This document shows, in pieces, positions 37,901 through 51,966 of a stretch of 64,000 nucleotides of DNA. Each line of letters opens with the position of its first letter. Within the stretch, counting starts at the first letter, position 1. A program made the position numbers and the translations under genes. This DNA is from Siphonodentalium dalli (lineage: Eukaryota > Mollusca > Scaphopoda > Gadilida > Siphonodentaliidae), in the NCBI GenBank assembly GCA_032622095.1, contig CP136064.1, positions 128,079,605 to 128,143,604 on the forward strand, read 5' to 3'. The notes beneath the pieces were generated by a model, which searched no databases, was not told where the DNA came from, and worked only from the letters and a program-made list of their open reading frames with translations.

Positions 37901-40328
37901 TGAATTTTGAAATCCAAGATGGCCGCTGGCAGCCATTTTTTTTTCTCGAATGACCCCAAAATGACTCGTTCCCATCTACATGTCAATGTCAACAGCTATG
38001 ACAAATTTTATAATGATCCGACCAAAGGTACGACCTGTAGCCCGTGCTAAAGGAAATTGTTGACGAATCACACTCGCACAGATACACGCACGACGGATAC
38101 CAAGCCATGACAATAGCTCAAACTCTACAAAGTAAAGTTGAGCTAAAAATGTTATATTTAATTAAGAAAAGACACACACCGGCAGCGTTCAGACATCGCG
38201 TTGCGAGGGGACTGCACTCTGTTTTGCCGCAGCTTGCGATTTTCGCTGGCGTCATGCCCAGCTTGTTGACCATTGAACACGGGGGAGTAGAGTCTGAGCT
38301 GCATATAGACCCCTCCCATATGTGGATTTTGTGTGTGATTATGATATATGTGTAGAACTGTATCAGTGCTTCATTTGCCGGTTGTTTGCCATCTGGCTAT
38401 TGGGGCTTTCTAGAGTTGTCGGTTATTGAATCCAAGATGGCCGCCGAAACTGAATATCTGACTTGGTAAATTTTAATCAGCAAGTAATCAGGAAGATTGT
38501 GAGGTTATAGCTATTAAGTCGTGCGATATGTCATTATATTACTAATTGAATACACCATATTTATTGGTATGAATAAATTTCATATATTCAAAATGGCCGC
38601 CAAAATGGTCACCGGAAGTGTACAATGACGCTTTTTCAGTAATATTTTCTAGATCACTTTTTGTTGTTTGAAACTGGTTAAGAATTGTTACTTTGTTTTT
38701 GCATTGTTTATATTTTCTGGTCATTGGGGCAATGAAATAAGACATTCTTGGTGTCCCTTACGATCCGTCAATAATTTGATTTTTACAGAACGCCAAAATA
38801 GCCGCCAAAATATGGAAAATTGTGAAGATTTCCCCGGTGTACCCTGCATGTTGTGGTTGATGAATAAAATTGGCTATTCTACATTACCAACATGTCTGTT
38901 ACACATTGGTTAATTGTTAGTATTGTAACTACTGGCATTGCCATAAATATTGGATTTTACTCTCACAAACTTGACAATCGGCAAAAATTCACTTTCATGT
39001 TTGGACTATTAAAATGTAACTAACTTTGGTATGAAATGTGTTTATTGTTTTGAACTATTTTAAATGTGTCAAACCAAATTACTCAAGATGGCTTCCAAAA
39101 TGTCAACCAACTTGGGTAAAATGTTCATTTTTCACATATATCCGGAACATAATATTATGCTCTGCTGTTCCGAAAAGTTAGCAAACTGTGACTCACTTGG
39201 TTACTATGCATGTTAGGTCATTAACTGACAACTAAATATTCTACCTGATTGTCTGAGTTCCTTATGAGGGTGGCGAACCCCCCCCCTACCTCCGGAATCC
39301 GGCTTAAAACTTACCCCGGCATCCGGAATACTCCATAAAAGAGAGACGGCATCCGGCATACACTTTCTACTCAAATGATACGAGGAATTAAATCGTGCGT
39401 GTTAAAACGCAACATGTGGTGCCTAGCTATATTTACCATTTCTAACCGATTCTATTCAATCAATGTAACTTTTCCACTATTCTAGTGTGGTGCACTCGGC
39501 GTTATACAAACTAACGTAGATTATCAACGTTTTAACCCGTCAAGCAGATGCCAGGTGGAAGTCAACTCTATCGGGGAATATAGCAAACCACAGGTCATCA
39601 TTACGATCTATTTGAACACTAATATTATTAGTCACCCTCCCTCATATGGGGCATGACAAATTCATTTTAAAATTGCAATATGGAATTTGGCTGAAACCTC
39701 TTTTGGGATTATGGCCATATTTTGAAAGGAAATTGGCAGACTCGAAACTGAGATGAACCACAATATGTGGCTATTTTGGCCCATTTGGATCAAAATGGAT
39801 CAACTTGATACAAGAGCTATGGAGGCCATGGTGGCAGCCAGGTAGTTACTGTATGGTCATAGGTGGTGTGAATAGGAATACAAGGAGTTATTTTATGGTC
39901 ACGAATGATGTTAATAGATATACAAGGGGTGGTCATGATTGGGGTGTCCATTGTGAGATGCATGAGATACACGTAGTTGCTGGATGGTCATGTGTGAGGT
40001 GAAGATGTGGTGTGACTGTATGCATGGTTGCATGGTTATGTGTGGATGCACGGGTATACACGATGTGACTGTACATGGTCATCTATATGTTGTTTATGTA
40101 TATATGTAGTGATGGCAAACAACCGGCAAATTGAGAGACTGATATAGTTATACAAAGATATCATAACCACAAACAAAATCCGCAAATGGTGGAGGGGGGC
40201 TATATATGCAGCTAAATCGCACCCAATCAACTATAGCCAATTCCCAAAACTGCTGCTTCAGAACAAGTTAGTGTTTTTTTTTTGGATTTGCAATAAAACG
40301 AGAGATATATAATAAGAGAACGATCACA

Positions 40329-40334
40329 TTTATT
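40329..40334 (-). terminator. poly(A) signal, nanos copy 5
   Basis: AATAAA on the minus strand, retained although the coding frame is broken. Confidence 0.7.
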
Positions 40335-40543
40335 ACTGAAAATATAAACATCATTCATTCATATAACATTGACATATTATATAACATTGGTTCCATGCAA
40401 GGAATCAGTTCAATCACATGTAGTAAGCACTATACATATATGCACACTGGCAAGCACGGGAACGGATTTGCACTATATTGAATACATTTTTGGTGTACGG
40501 TTGAGACGTACAAGTACGAGTCACTTCAGTCTCAGTAATATAA

Positions 40544-41127
40544 TCACATGAAGGATTGGGTATTTCCGCCGTAGTTTTGAGGACAGTACTTGATTGTGTG
40601 AGAATCGTCGCCTGTCTTCCTGCAGATAGGACAAACGTACCGTCTCAGAATGGGACACGTGGTTTTGCCGGCCGAGTTCTTCAGCACGTGGCTGGAGTAC
40701 ACTTCTACGTCTTCGCCGTTGTTTCTGCAGAACACGCACAGAGGCTTTCTTGTCTTCTTGTTCTTAGACGCCGCATATTCCTGGAGAACGTCACCGGAAC
40801 ACTGAACGTCACTTTCGTCGAGCGAGAGAAGTGTTTGTCGAGGGTTTTGTAACTTCGTGCGGCTGACTGATACACGTCGAAGTCATCGAGGTCGGTTTCA
40901 ATGCCGTTGCGACGAAATTCGTCGTATGCGTTGCATCTTGCGTTGTCGAGCTCCAGCAGATCGTTGGTGTGGTCGATGGTAGTAGGCATCGTTGCTGATA
41001 TGTCCTTGAGAATTGTGAACGGACTGTCAATGACGGTTATTGTCCTGCTTTCAGCTCTTGGAACGTAATTTCCGAATGGGTTCAAACTAACGAACATTTC
41101 TTGGGTATCATCAAGGAAGAATTCCAT
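40544..41127 (-). pseudogene. nanos: nanos copy 5, frameshifted before the zinc finger
   Basis: The copy is collinear with an intact nanos but has lost one net base at about 40834-40838 (GTGTTTGTCG where other copies have GTGTTGCGTCG). The predicted protein keeps residues 1-97, then reads 43 foreign residues and stops after 140 aa at 40705, so it has no zinc finger. The finger frame downstream is otherwise intact and has no further lesion. It carries T8, Q9, R28, the extra Thr codon and, past the shift, the codons equivalent to A118, S145 and Q190, as in copy 6. The lesion is either recent or a sequencing error, since the rest shows no decay. Confidence 0.85.
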
Positions 41128-41210
41128 TGTAAAAACTGTTGAGTAAAACTGAGTCTGGATACTGAATGTGATGGTACTAGTTATCGTATGGTAATGGTTG
41201 TGAGAGCGAA

Positions 41211-41300
41211 TGACATTTGCAGCATGTACCGGTCTATTTATTACACTCTGGGCGTCCCCCAGTTGGTGCATGGGGGTTGACACCTGGTCAACTCCATTGG
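41211..41300 (-). promoter_or_regulatory. nanos copy 5 core promoter
   Basis: CCAAT at 41300-41296, ATAAATA at 41241-41235 and the initiator A at 41211. Copies 5-8 have TACATGC where copies 1-4 have TACAGGC, between the TATA box and the start site. Confidence 0.75.
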
Positions 41301-42385
41301 GCTTCGTTGAAAACCTTTCAGGATATTCTAGCCAATCGCGTATCAGCGTTGTGAAAACATATAGTAAGCTAGTTACCACCGCAATTGACTAATTTGAATG
41401 TTGTTTTATCGTCGCTGAACATCACAGGAACCAAAAATGTCTCCATCGACGCCGAAAGTCGGTAAGAACATTATCAACGGATGGTACAATGGATGGTACA
41501 TCTAATTATACACAGTTGCACACACATATCTAATATTGTTGCAATATAAAATATAAAAAAGACGTGATTATGAATATATTATTCGAAAAAACATATTTAA
41601 CAAATACAAAAAAATAAAAAACCTCATTGTGTATGAGCAGTTTGATAACAAAGCACATGACACTGAGATGATATATATATGTCTCTCATAATTATGCATG
41701 TACGTCTTTGCTGTTCCATTTGATTTATTACACTTTTGTGAATTTTTCCAACTGTGAACTTCAAATTAGTGGAGTAGATTAAGTCCAAATTTCAAAGCAA
41801 TTGTTCAATTTGTAACTAAAGCATGAAAATTTGCACATATGTACATGTTCACATACTAATTGATATTGGATATGGAGCCACGCTGAAATATAACGTTAAC
41901 ACCTCTTTTAAGGGGTTTTCCGAATTTAAAGAGCGTTTCGTGATTATATAATTTATTAAATGTCGCAATTAATCGTACCATGAAATACGTGATTTAAAAT
42001 TCGGCATATACATTAAGTATGATTATGCGATATATAATGTCACATTTTTGGGGTAAAATTGTAACTCCCATCAAGATGGCCGTAAAAATGGTAGCCGTAA
42101 GTGGATTTTTTTTTTCACTAATATCTTAATGTAAACATATTTTATTCCAATCATAATAACATATATACATTTGACAAAGTGTTGACAATAAAAACAGAAT
42201 AGGATAAATGATTGTTGGATTGGAAAAGGGATTACACAACAAGCCCAAGGGCTTTTGTTAAGTTTGCTCCCTTTTTTTTTTCGCGCCCACTCTTCATTAA
42301 GTGTAGAGGGGGGTCAGACGGGAAGGAATGGAAATATTATAATAATAATAATAGTAATGATGATGTTATGATAGACAGGAAGATA

Positions 42386-42423
<38 letters not shown>

Positions 42424-43134
42424 GAGAGAGAGAAGGAGTGAAAGAAGACGGAAAGAGAGAGAGAGAGAAAAGAACATTAAATTTAACAGTGAAAAAAATG
42501 CGTTAAATTTTCATGAACACTCGGCAGTTGTAGCACTCCTCCTCTCCCTTTCTCCCTCTCTTTCTCCCCCTCACCCACTCTGTATCTCGCTCTGTCTCTC
42601 TGACCTCAGCAGATTCATAAATTTTCTACGATTATTAAAATCATCATCATCATGTTATACATATCCTGTCATTCATATCATGTACTCTTCAACTTGGCCT
42701 CTTACCCTCTGCTCTTCTTATATAGTCAATGTCTTTTTCTTTTCTGATGAGATAACTCAACATAAGTGATGACTCGATTGTTGTTAAATCCTCTTCAACC
42801 TCATCTATTCTAAATTATGTCATAAATAAACATTTGTAAAAAAAATATTATATATGTTCTTTGAGGGTAGAATTAAATATTGTTTAAACCAGACCTGTGC
42901 AAACTAAGTGAGGCATACCATGACTAATTAATATTTCAACTCAATGGAACCAAAATTGTCACTTGGTCTGAAAATGGCTGCCAAGATGGCGACCAAACAT
43001 GGGAAATGGTAAATATTGACTCAGCATGCCATGTAATCGCTTACAAGTTGTGGTCGATGAATAAAATTGGCTATTCTGTCTTATATACTTTAAATTCTAA
43101 CATTTCTGATGCACACTGGTTAAGTGTTAACAAT

Positions 43135-43136
43135 GT
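43135..43136. other. deletion junction, unit 6
   Basis: The two bases GT are shared by both parental breakpoints (AATGT|GACC and CTCGT|TCCC), a 2-bp microhomology. The same junction occurs at 48467-48468 in unit 7 and 53797-53798 in unit 8, so the three units descend from one deletion event. Confidence 0.92.
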
Positions 43137-45659
43137 TCCCATCTACATGTCAATATTAACATCCATGACAAATTTCATGATGGTCAGACAAACAGTAGGA
43201 CCTGTATCCCGTGCTAATCGATTTAATTTTGAAATCCATGATGGCCGCTGGCAGCCATTTTTTTTTCTCGAATGACCCCATAATGACTCGTTCCCATCTA
43301 CATGTCAATGTCAACAGCTATGACAAATTTTATAATGATCCGACCAAAGGTACGACCTGTAGCCCGTGCTAAAGGAAATTGTTGACGAATCACACTCGCA
43401 CAGATACACGCACGACGGATACCAAGCCATGACAATAGCTCAAACTCTACAAAGTAAAGTTGAGCTAAAAATGTTATATTTAATTAAGAAAAGACACACA
43501 CCGGCAGCGTTCAGACATCGCGTTGCGAGGGGACTGCACTCTGTTTTGCCGCAGCTTGCGATTTTCGCTGGCGTCATGCCCAGCTTGTTGACCATTGAAC
43601 ACGGGGGAGTAGAGTCTGAGCTGCATATAGACCCCTCCCATATGTGGATTTTGTGTTTGATTATGATATATGTGTAGAACTGTATCAGTGCTTCATTTGC
43701 CGGTTGTTTGCCATCTGGCTATTGGGGCTTTCTAGAGTTGTCGGTCATTGAATCCAAGATGGCCGCCGAAACTGAATATCTGACTTGGTAAATTTTAATC
43801 AGCAAGTAATCAGGAAGATTGTGAGGTTATAGCTATTAAGTCGTGCGATATGTCATTATATTACTAATTGAATACACCATATTTATTGGTATGAATAAAT
43901 TTCATATATTCAAAATGGCCGCCAAAATGGTCACCGGAAGTGTACAATGACGCTTTTTCAGTAATATTTTCTAGATCACTTTTTGTTGTTTGAAACTGGT
44001 TAAGAATTGTTACTTTGTTTTGCATTGTTTATATTTTCTGGTCATTGGGGCAATGAAATAAGACATGCTTGGTGTCCCTTACGATCCGTCAATAATTTGA
44101 TTTTTACAGAACGCCAAAATAGCCGCCAAAATATGGAAAATTGTGAAGATTTCCCCGGTGTACCCTGCAAATCGCTTTGTTGTGGTTGATGAATAACATT
44201 GGCTATTCTACATTACCAACATGTCTGTTGCACATTGGTTAATTGTTAGTATTGTAACTACTGGCACTGCCATAAATATTGGATTTTACTCTCACAAACT
44301 TGACAATCGGCAAAAATTCACTTTCATGTTTGGACTATTAAAATGTAACTAACTTTGGTATGAAATGTGTTTATTGTTTTGAACTATTTTAAATGTGTCA
44401 AACCAAATTACTCAAGATGGCTTCCAAAATGTCAACCAACTTGGGTAAAATGTTCATTTTTCACATATATCCGGAACATAATATTATTCTCTGCTGTTCC
44501 GATAAGTTAGCAAACTGTGACTCACTTGGTTACTATACATGTTAGGTCATCAACTGACAACTAAATATTCTACCTGATTGTCTCAGTTCGTTATGAGGGT
44601 GACGACCCCCCCCCCCCTACCTCCGGAATCCGGCTTAAAACTTACCCCGGCATCCGGAATACTCCATAAAAGAGAGACGGCATCCGGCATACACTTTCTA
44701 CTCAAATGATACGAGGAATTAAATCGTGCGTGTTAAAACGCAACATGTGGTGCCTAGCTATATTTACCATTTCTAACCGATTCTATTCAATCAATGTAAC
44801 TTTTCCACTATTCTAGTGTGGTGCACTCGGCGTTATACAAACTAACGTAGATTATCAACGTTTTAACCCGTCAAGCAGATGCCAGGTGGAAGTCAACTCT
44901 ATCGGGGAATATAGCAAACCACAGGTCATCATTACGATCTATTTGAACACTAATATTATTAGTCACCCTCCCTCATATGGGGCATGACAAATTCATTTTA
45001 AAATTGCAATATGGAATTTGGCTGAAACCTCTTTTGGGATTATGGCCATATTTTGAAAGGAAATTGGCAGACTCGAAACTGAGATGAACCACAATATGTG
45101 GCTATTTTGGCCCATTTGGATCAAAATGGATCAACTTGATACAAGAGCTATGGAGGCCATGGTGGCAGCCAGGTAGTTACTGTATGGTCATAGGTGGTGT
45201 GAATAGGAATACAAGGAGTTATTTTATGGTCACGAATGATGTTAATAGATATACAAGGGGTGGTCATGATTGGGGTGTCCATTGTGAGATGCATGAGATA
45301 CACGTAGTTGCTGGATGGTCATGTGTGAGGTGAAGATGTGGTGTGACTGTATGCATGGTTGCATGGTTATGTGTGGATGCACGGGTATACACGATGTGAC
45401 TGTACATGGTCATCTATATGTTGTTTATGTATATATGTAGTGATGGCAAACAACCGGCAAATTGAGAGACTGATATAGTTATACAAAGATATCATAACCA
45501 CAAACAAAATCCGCAAATGGTGGAGGGGGGCTATATATGCAGCTAAATCGCACCCAATCAACTATAGCCAATTCCCAAAACTGCTGCTTCAGAACAAGTT
45601 AGTGTTTTTTTTTTGGATTTGCAATAAAACGAGAGATATATAATAAGAGAACGATCACA

Positions 45660-45665
45660 TTTATT
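45660..45665 (-). terminator. poly(A) signal, nanos copy 6
   Basis: AATAAA on the minus strand, 210 nt past the stop. Confidence 0.75.
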
Positions 45666-45874
45666 ACTGAAAATATAAACATCATTCATTCATATAACAT
45701 TGACATATTATATAACATTGGTTCCATGCAAGGAATCAGTTCAATCACATGTAGTAAGCACTATACATATATGCACACTGGCAAGCACGGGAACGGATTT
45801 GCACTATATTGAATACATTTTTGGTGTACGGTTGAGACGTACAAGTACGAGTCACTTCAGTCTCAGTAATATAA

Positions 45875-46459
45875 TCACATGAAGGATTGGGTATTTCCGC
45901 CGTAGTTTTGAGGACAGTACTTGATTGTGTGAGAATCGTCGCCTGTCTTCCTGCAGATAGGACAAACGTACCGTCTCAGAATGGGACACGTGGTTTTGCC
46001 GGCCGAGTTCTTCAGCACGTGGCTGGAGTACACTTCTACGTCTTCGCCGTTGTTTCTGCAGAACACGCACAGAGGCTTTCTTGTCTTCTTGTTCTTAGAC
46101 GCCGCATATTCCTGGAGAACGTCACCGGAACACTGAACGTCACTTTCGTCGAGCGAGAGAAGTGTTGCGTCGAGGGTTTTGTAACTTCGTGCGGCTGACT
46201 GATACACGTCGAAGTCATCGAGGTCGGTTTCAATGCCGTTGCGACGAAATTCGTCGTATGCGTTGCATCTTGCGTTGTCGAGCTCCAGCAGATCGTTGGT
46301 GTGGTCGATGGTAGTAGGCATCGTTGCTGATATGTCCTTGAGAATTGTGAACGGACTGTCAATGACGGTTATTGTCCTGCTTTCAGCTCTTGGAACGTAA
46401 TTTCCGAATGGGTTCAAACTAACGAACATTTCTTGGGTATCATCAAGGAAGAATTCCAT
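45875..46459 (-). CDS. nanos: Nanos zinc-finger protein, copy 6 (194 aa)
   Basis: This is an intact copy with one extra Thr codon after residue 28 (RTITV in place of KTTV). It has T8, Q9 and R28, Ala for Val at the position of V118, Ser at the position of C145, and Gln at the position of R190. It also carries the only silent CDS change I found, GAT to GAC in the LDDFD segment. All zinc ligands are kept, shifted by one in numbering. Its sequence is that of copy 5 without the frameshift. Confidence 0.95.
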   Translation of the reverse strand: MEFFLDDTQEMFVSLNPFGNYVPRAESRTITVIDSPFTILKDISATMPTTIDHTNDLLELDNARCNAYDEFRRNGIETDLDDFDVYQSAARSYKTLDATLLSLDESDVQCSGDVLQEYAASKNKKTRKPLCVFCRNNGEDVEVYSSHVLKNSAGKTTCPILRRYVCPICRKTGDDSHTIKYCPQNYGGNTQSFM

Positions 46460-46542
46460 TGTAAAAACTGTTGAGTAAAACTGAGTCTGGATACTGAATG
46501 TGATGGTACTAGTTATCGTATGGTAATGGTTGTGAGAGCGAA

Positions 46543-46632
46543 TGACATTTGCAGCATGTACCGGTCTATTTATTACACTCTGGGCGTCCCCCAGTTGGTG
46601 CATGGGGGTTGACACCTGGTCAACTCCATTGG
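46543..46632 (-). promoter_or_regulatory. nanos copy 6 core promoter
   Basis: CCAAT at 46632-46628, ATAAATA at 46573-46567 and the initiator A at 46543. It is identical to copy 5. Confidence 0.78.
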
Positions 46633-47717
46633 GCTTCGTTGAAAACCTTTCAGGATATTCTAGCCAATCGCGTATCAGCGTTGTGAAAACATATAGTAAG
46701 CTAGTTACCACCGCAATTGACTAATTTGAATGTTGTTTTATCGTCGCTGAACATCACAGGAACCAAAAATGTCTCCATCGACGCCGAAAGTCGGTAAGAA
46801 CATTATCAACGGATGGTACAATGGATGGTACATCTAATTATACACAGTTGCACACACATATCTAATATTGTTGCAATATAAAATATAAAAAAGACGTGAT
46901 TATGAATATATTATTCGAAAAAACATATTTAACAAATACAAAAAAATAAAAAACCTCATTGTGTATGAGCAGTTTGATAACAAAGCACATGACACTGAGA
47001 TGATATATATATGTCTCTCATAATTATGCATGTACGTCTTTGCTGTTCCATTTGATTTATTACACTTTTGTGAATTTTTCCAACTGTGAACTTCAAATTA
47101 GTGGAGTAGATTAAGTCCAAATTTCAAAGCAATTGTTCAATTTGTAACTAAAGCATGAAAATTTGCACATATGTACATGTTCACATACTAATTGATATTG
47201 GATATGGAGCCACGCTGAAATATAACGTTAACACCTCTTTTAAGGGGTTTTCCGAATTTAAAGAGCGTTTCGTGATTATATAATTTATTAAATGTCGCAA
47301 TTAATCGTACCATGAAATACGTGATTTAAAATTCGGCATATACATTAAGTATGATTATGCGATATATAATGTCACATTTTTGGGGTAAAATTGTAACTCC
47401 CATCAAGATGGCCGTAAAAATGGTAGCCGTAAGTGGATTTTTTTTTTCACTAATATCTTAATGTAAACATATTTTATTCCAATCATAATAACATATATAC
47501 ATTTGACAAAGTGTTGACAATAAAAACAGAATAGGATAAATGATTGTTGGATTGGAAAAGGGATTACACAACAAGCCCAAGGGCTTTTGTTAAGTTTGCT
47601 CCCTTTTTTTTTTCGCGCCCACTCTTCATTAAGTGTAGAGGGGGGTCAGACGGGAAGGAATGGAAATATTATAATAATAATAATAGTAATGATGATGTTA
47701 TGATAGACAGGAAGATA

Positions 47718-47755
<38 letters not shown>

Positions 47756-50700
47756 GAGAGAGAGAAGGAGTGAAAGAAGACGGAAAGAGAGAGAGAGAGA
47801 AAAGAACATTAAATTTAACAGTGAAAAAAATGCGTTAAATTTTCATGAACACTCGGCAGTTGTAGCACTCCTCCTCTCCCTTTCTCCCTCTCTTTCTCCC
47901 CCTCACCCACTCTGTATCTCGCTCTGTCTCTCTGACCTCAGCAGATTCATAAATTTTCTACGATTATTAAAATCATCATCATCATGTTATACATATCCTG
48001 TCATTCATATCATGTACTCTTCAACTTGGCCTCTTACCCTCTGCTCTTCTTATATAGTCAATGTCTTTTTCTTTTCTGATGAGATAACTCAACATAAGTG
48101 ATGACTCGATTGTTGTTAAATCCTCTTCAACCTCATCTATTCTAAATTATGTCATAAATAAACATTTGTAAAAAAAATATTATATATGTTCTTTGAGGGT
48201 AGAATTAAATATTGTTTAAACCAGACCTGTGCAAACTAAGTGAGGCATACCATGACTAATTAATATTTCAACTCAATGGAACCAAAATTGTCACTTGGTC
48301 TGAAAATGGCTGCCAAGATGGCGACCAAACATGGGAAATGGTAAATATTGACTCAGCATGCCATGTAATCGCTTACAAGTTGTGGTCGATGAATAAAATT
48401 GGCTATTCTGTCTTATATACTTTAAATTCTAACATTTCTGATGCACACTGGTTAAGTGTTAACAATGTTCCCATCTACATGTCAATATTAACATCCATGA
48501 CAAATTTCATGATGGTCAGACAAACAGTAGGACCTGTATCCCGTGCTAATCGATTTAATTTTGAAATCCATGATGGCCGCTGGCAGCCATTTTTTTTTCT
48601 CGAATGACCCCATAATGACTCGTTCCCATCTACATGTCAATGTCAACAGCTATGACAAATTTTATAATGATCCGACCAAAGGTACGACCTGTAGCCCGTG
48701 CTAAAGGAAATTGTTGACGAATCACACTCGCACAGATACACGCACGACGGATACCAAGCCATGACAATAGCTCAAACTCTACAAAGTAAAGTTGAGCTAA
48801 AAATGTTATATTTAATTAAGAAAAGACACACACCGGCAGCGTTCAGACATCGCGTTGCGAGGGGACTGCACTCTGTTTTGCCGCAGCTTGCGATTTTCGC
48901 TGGCGTCATGCCCAGCTTGTTGACCATTGAACACGGGGGAGTAGAGTCTGAGCTGCATATAGACCCCTCCCATATGTGGATTTTGTGTGTGATTATGATA
49001 TATGTGTAGAACTGTATCAGTGCTTCATTTGCCGGTTGTTTGCCATCTGGCTATTGGGGCTTTCTAGAGTTGTCGGTCATTGAATCCAAGATGGCCGCCG
49101 AAACTGAATATCTGACTTGGTAAATTTTAATCAGCAAGTAATCAGGAAGATTGTGAGGTTATAGCTATTAAGTCGTGCGATATGTCATTATATTACTAAT
49201 TGAATACACCATATTTATTGGTATGAATAAATTTCATATATTCAAAATGGCCGCCAAAATGGTCACCGGAAGTGTACAATGACGCTTTTTCAGTAATATT
49301 TTCTAGATCACTTTTTGTTGTTTGAAACTGGTTAAGAATTGTTACTTTGTTTTGCATTGTTTATATTTTCTGGTCATTGGGGCAATGAAATAAGACATGC
49401 TTGGTGTCCCTTACGATCCGTCAATAATTTGATTTTTACAGAACGCCAAAATAGCCGCCAAAATATGGAAAATTGTGAAGATTTCCCCGGTGTACCCTGC
49501 AAATCGCTTTGTTGTGGTTGATGAATAACATTGGCTATTCTACATTACCAACATGTCTGTTGCACATTGGTTAATTGTTAGTATTGTAACTACTGGCACT
49601 GCCATAAATATTGGATTTTACTCTCACAAACTTGACAATCGGCAAAAATTCACTTTCATGTTTGGACTATTAAAATGTAACTAACTTTGGTATGAAATGT
49701 GTTTATTGTTTTGAACTATTTTAAATGTGTCAAACCAAATTACTCAAGATGGCTTCCAAAATGTCAACCAACTTGGGTAAAATGTTCATTTTTCACATAT
49801 ATCCGGAACATAATATTATTCTCTGCTGTTCCGATAAGTTAGCAAACTGTGACTCACTTGGTTACTATACATGTTAGGTCATCAACTGACAACTAAATAT
49901 TCTACCTGATTGTCTCAGTTCGTTATGAGGGTGACGACCCCCCCCCCCCTACCTCCGGAATCCGGCTTAAAACTTACCCCGGCATCCGGAATACTCCATA
50001 AAAGAGAGACGGCATCCGGCATACACTTTCTTCTCAAATGATACGAGGAATTAAATCGTGCGTGTTAAAACGCAACATGTGGTGCCTAGCTATATTTACC
50101 ATTTCTAACCGATTCTATTCAATCAATGTAACTTTTCCACTATTCTAGTGTGGTGCACTCGGCGTTATACAAACTAACGTAGATTATCAACGTTTTAACC
50201 CGTCAAGCAGATGCCAGGTGGAAGTCAACTCTATCGGGGAATATAGCAAACCACAGGTCATCATTACGATATATTTGAACACTAATATTATTAGTCACCC
50301 TCCCTCATATGGGGCATGACAAATTCATTTTAAAATTGCAATATGGAATTTGGCTGAAAACCTCTTTTGGGATTATGGCCATATTTTGAAAGGAAATTGG
50401 CAGACTCGAAACTGAGATGAACCACAATATGTGGCTATTTTGGCCCATTTGGATCAAAATGGATCAACTTGATACAAGAGCTATGGAGGCCATGGTGGCA
50501 GCCAGGTAGTTACTGTATGGTCATAGGTGGTGTGAATAGGAATACAAGGAGTTATTTTATGGTCACGAATGATGTTAATAGATATACAAGGGGTGGTCAT
50601 GATTGGGGTGTCCATTGTGAGATGCATGAGATACACGTAGTTGCTGGATGGTCATGTGTGAGGTGAAGATGTGGTGTGACTGTATGCATGGTTGCATGGT

Positions 50701-50993
50701 TATGTGTGGATGCACGGGTATACACGATGTGACTGTACATGGTCATCTATATGTTGTTTATGTATATATGTAGTGATGGCAAACAACCGGCAAATTGAGG
50801 GACTGATATAGTTATACAAGGATATCATAACCACACAAAAAAATCCGCAAATGGTGGAGGGGGGCTATATATGCAGCTAAATCGCACCCAATCAACTATA
50901 GCCAATTCCCAAAACTGCTGCTTCAGAACAAGTTAGTGTTTTTTTTTTGGATTTGCAATAAAACGAGAGATATATAATAAGAGAACGATCACA

Positions 50994-50999
50994 TTTATT
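50994..50999 (-). terminator. poly(A) signal, nanos copy 7
   Basis: AATAAA on the minus strand, 210 nt past the stop. Confidence 0.75.
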
Positions 51000-51208
51000 A
51001 CTGAAAATATAAACATCATTCATTCATATAACATTGACATAATATATAACATTGGTTCCATGCAAGGAATCAGTTCAATCACATGTAGTAAGCACTATAC
51101 ATATATGCTCACTGGCAAGCACGGGAACGGATTTGCACTATATTGAATACATTTTTGGTGTACGGTTGAGACGTACAAGTATGAGTCACTTCAGTCTCAG
51201 TAATAGAA

Positions 51209-51793
51209 TCACATGAAGGATCGGGTATTTCCGCCGTAGTTTTGAGGACAGTACTTGATTGTGTGAGAATCGTCGCCTGTCTTCCTGCAGATAGGACAAA
51301 CGTACCGTCTCAGAATGGGACACGTGGTTTTGCCGGCCGAGTTCTTCAGCACGTGGCTGGAGTACACTTCTACGTCTTCGCCGTTGTTTCTGCAGAACAC
51401 GCACAGAGGCTTTCTTGTCTTCTTGTTCTTAGACGCCGCATATTCCTGGAGAACGTCACCGGAACACTGAACGTCACTTTCGTCGAGCGAGAGAAGTGTT
51501 GCGTCGAGGGTTTTGTAACTTCGTGCGGCTGACTGATACACGTCGAAATCATCGAGGTCGGTTTCAATGCCGTTGCGACGAAATTCGTCGTATGCGTTGC
51601 ATCTTGCGTTGTCGAGCTCCAGCAGATCGTTGGTGTGGTCGATGGTAGTAGGCATCGTTGCTGATATGTCCTTGAGAATTGTGAACGGACTGTCAATGAC
51701 GGTTATTGTCTTGCTTTCAGCTCTTGGAACGTAATTTCCGAATGGGTTCAAACTAACGAACATTTCTTGGGTATCATCAAGGAAGAATTCCAT
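51209..51793 (-). CDS. nanos: Nanos zinc-finger protein, copy 7 (194 aa)
   Basis: This copy is intact, with the extra Thr codon (KTITV). It has T8, Q9 and K28, Ala at the V118 position, Ser at the C145 position and Arg at the R190 position. It differs from copy 6 by K28 and by the C-terminal Arg, and lacks the silent GAC variant. The protein is identical to copy 8. Confidence 0.95.
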   Translation of the reverse strand: MEFFLDDTQEMFVSLNPFGNYVPRAESKTITVIDSPFTILKDISATMPTTIDHTNDLLELDNARCNAYDEFRRNGIETDLDDFDVYQSAARSYKTLDATLLSLDESDVQCSGDVLQEYAASKNKKTRKPLCVFCRNNGEDVEVYSSHVLKNSAGKTTCPILRRYVCPICRKTGDDSHTIKYCPQNYGGNTRSFM

Positions 51794-51876
51794 TGTAAAA
51801 ACTGTTGAGTAAAACTGAGTCTGGATACTGAATGTGATGGTACTAGTTATCGTATGGTAATGGTTGTGAGAGCGAA

Positions 51877-51966
51877 TGACATTTGCAGCATGTACCGGTC
51901 TATTTATTACACTCTGGGCGTCCCCCAGTTGGTGCATGGGGGTTGACACCTGGTCAACTCCATTGG
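51877..51966 (-). promoter_or_regulatory. nanos copy 7 core promoter
   Basis: CCAAT at 51966-51962, ATAAATA at 51907-51901 and the initiator A at 51877. Confidence 0.78.

Larger units (their letters stand above)
34794..42237. repeat. nanos array unit 5 (7444 bp)
   Basis: This is a long-form unit holding the frameshifted nanos copy. Its right half (GACATATTATATAAC in the 3'UTR, GAAGTCATC in the CDS, extra Thr codon, ATTACACAAC at the unit end) matches unit 6 closely. Its left half has the full satellite block and resembles units 3 and 4. An arginine-type change in the GC-richer stretch (GCGTTCAGACATCG) is shared with units 6-9. Confidence 0.95.
42238..47569. repeat. nanos array unit 6 (5332 bp, deleted and mosaic)
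   Basis: A 2113-bp stretch equivalent to 35702-37814 of unit 5 is missing. The deletion joins AACAATGT to TCCCATCTACATG at 43135-43136. It removes most of element copy A and most of the satellite. The left half is nearly identical to unit 7, the right half (from about the element B/minisatellite region through nanos) to unit 5. Confidence 0.95.
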
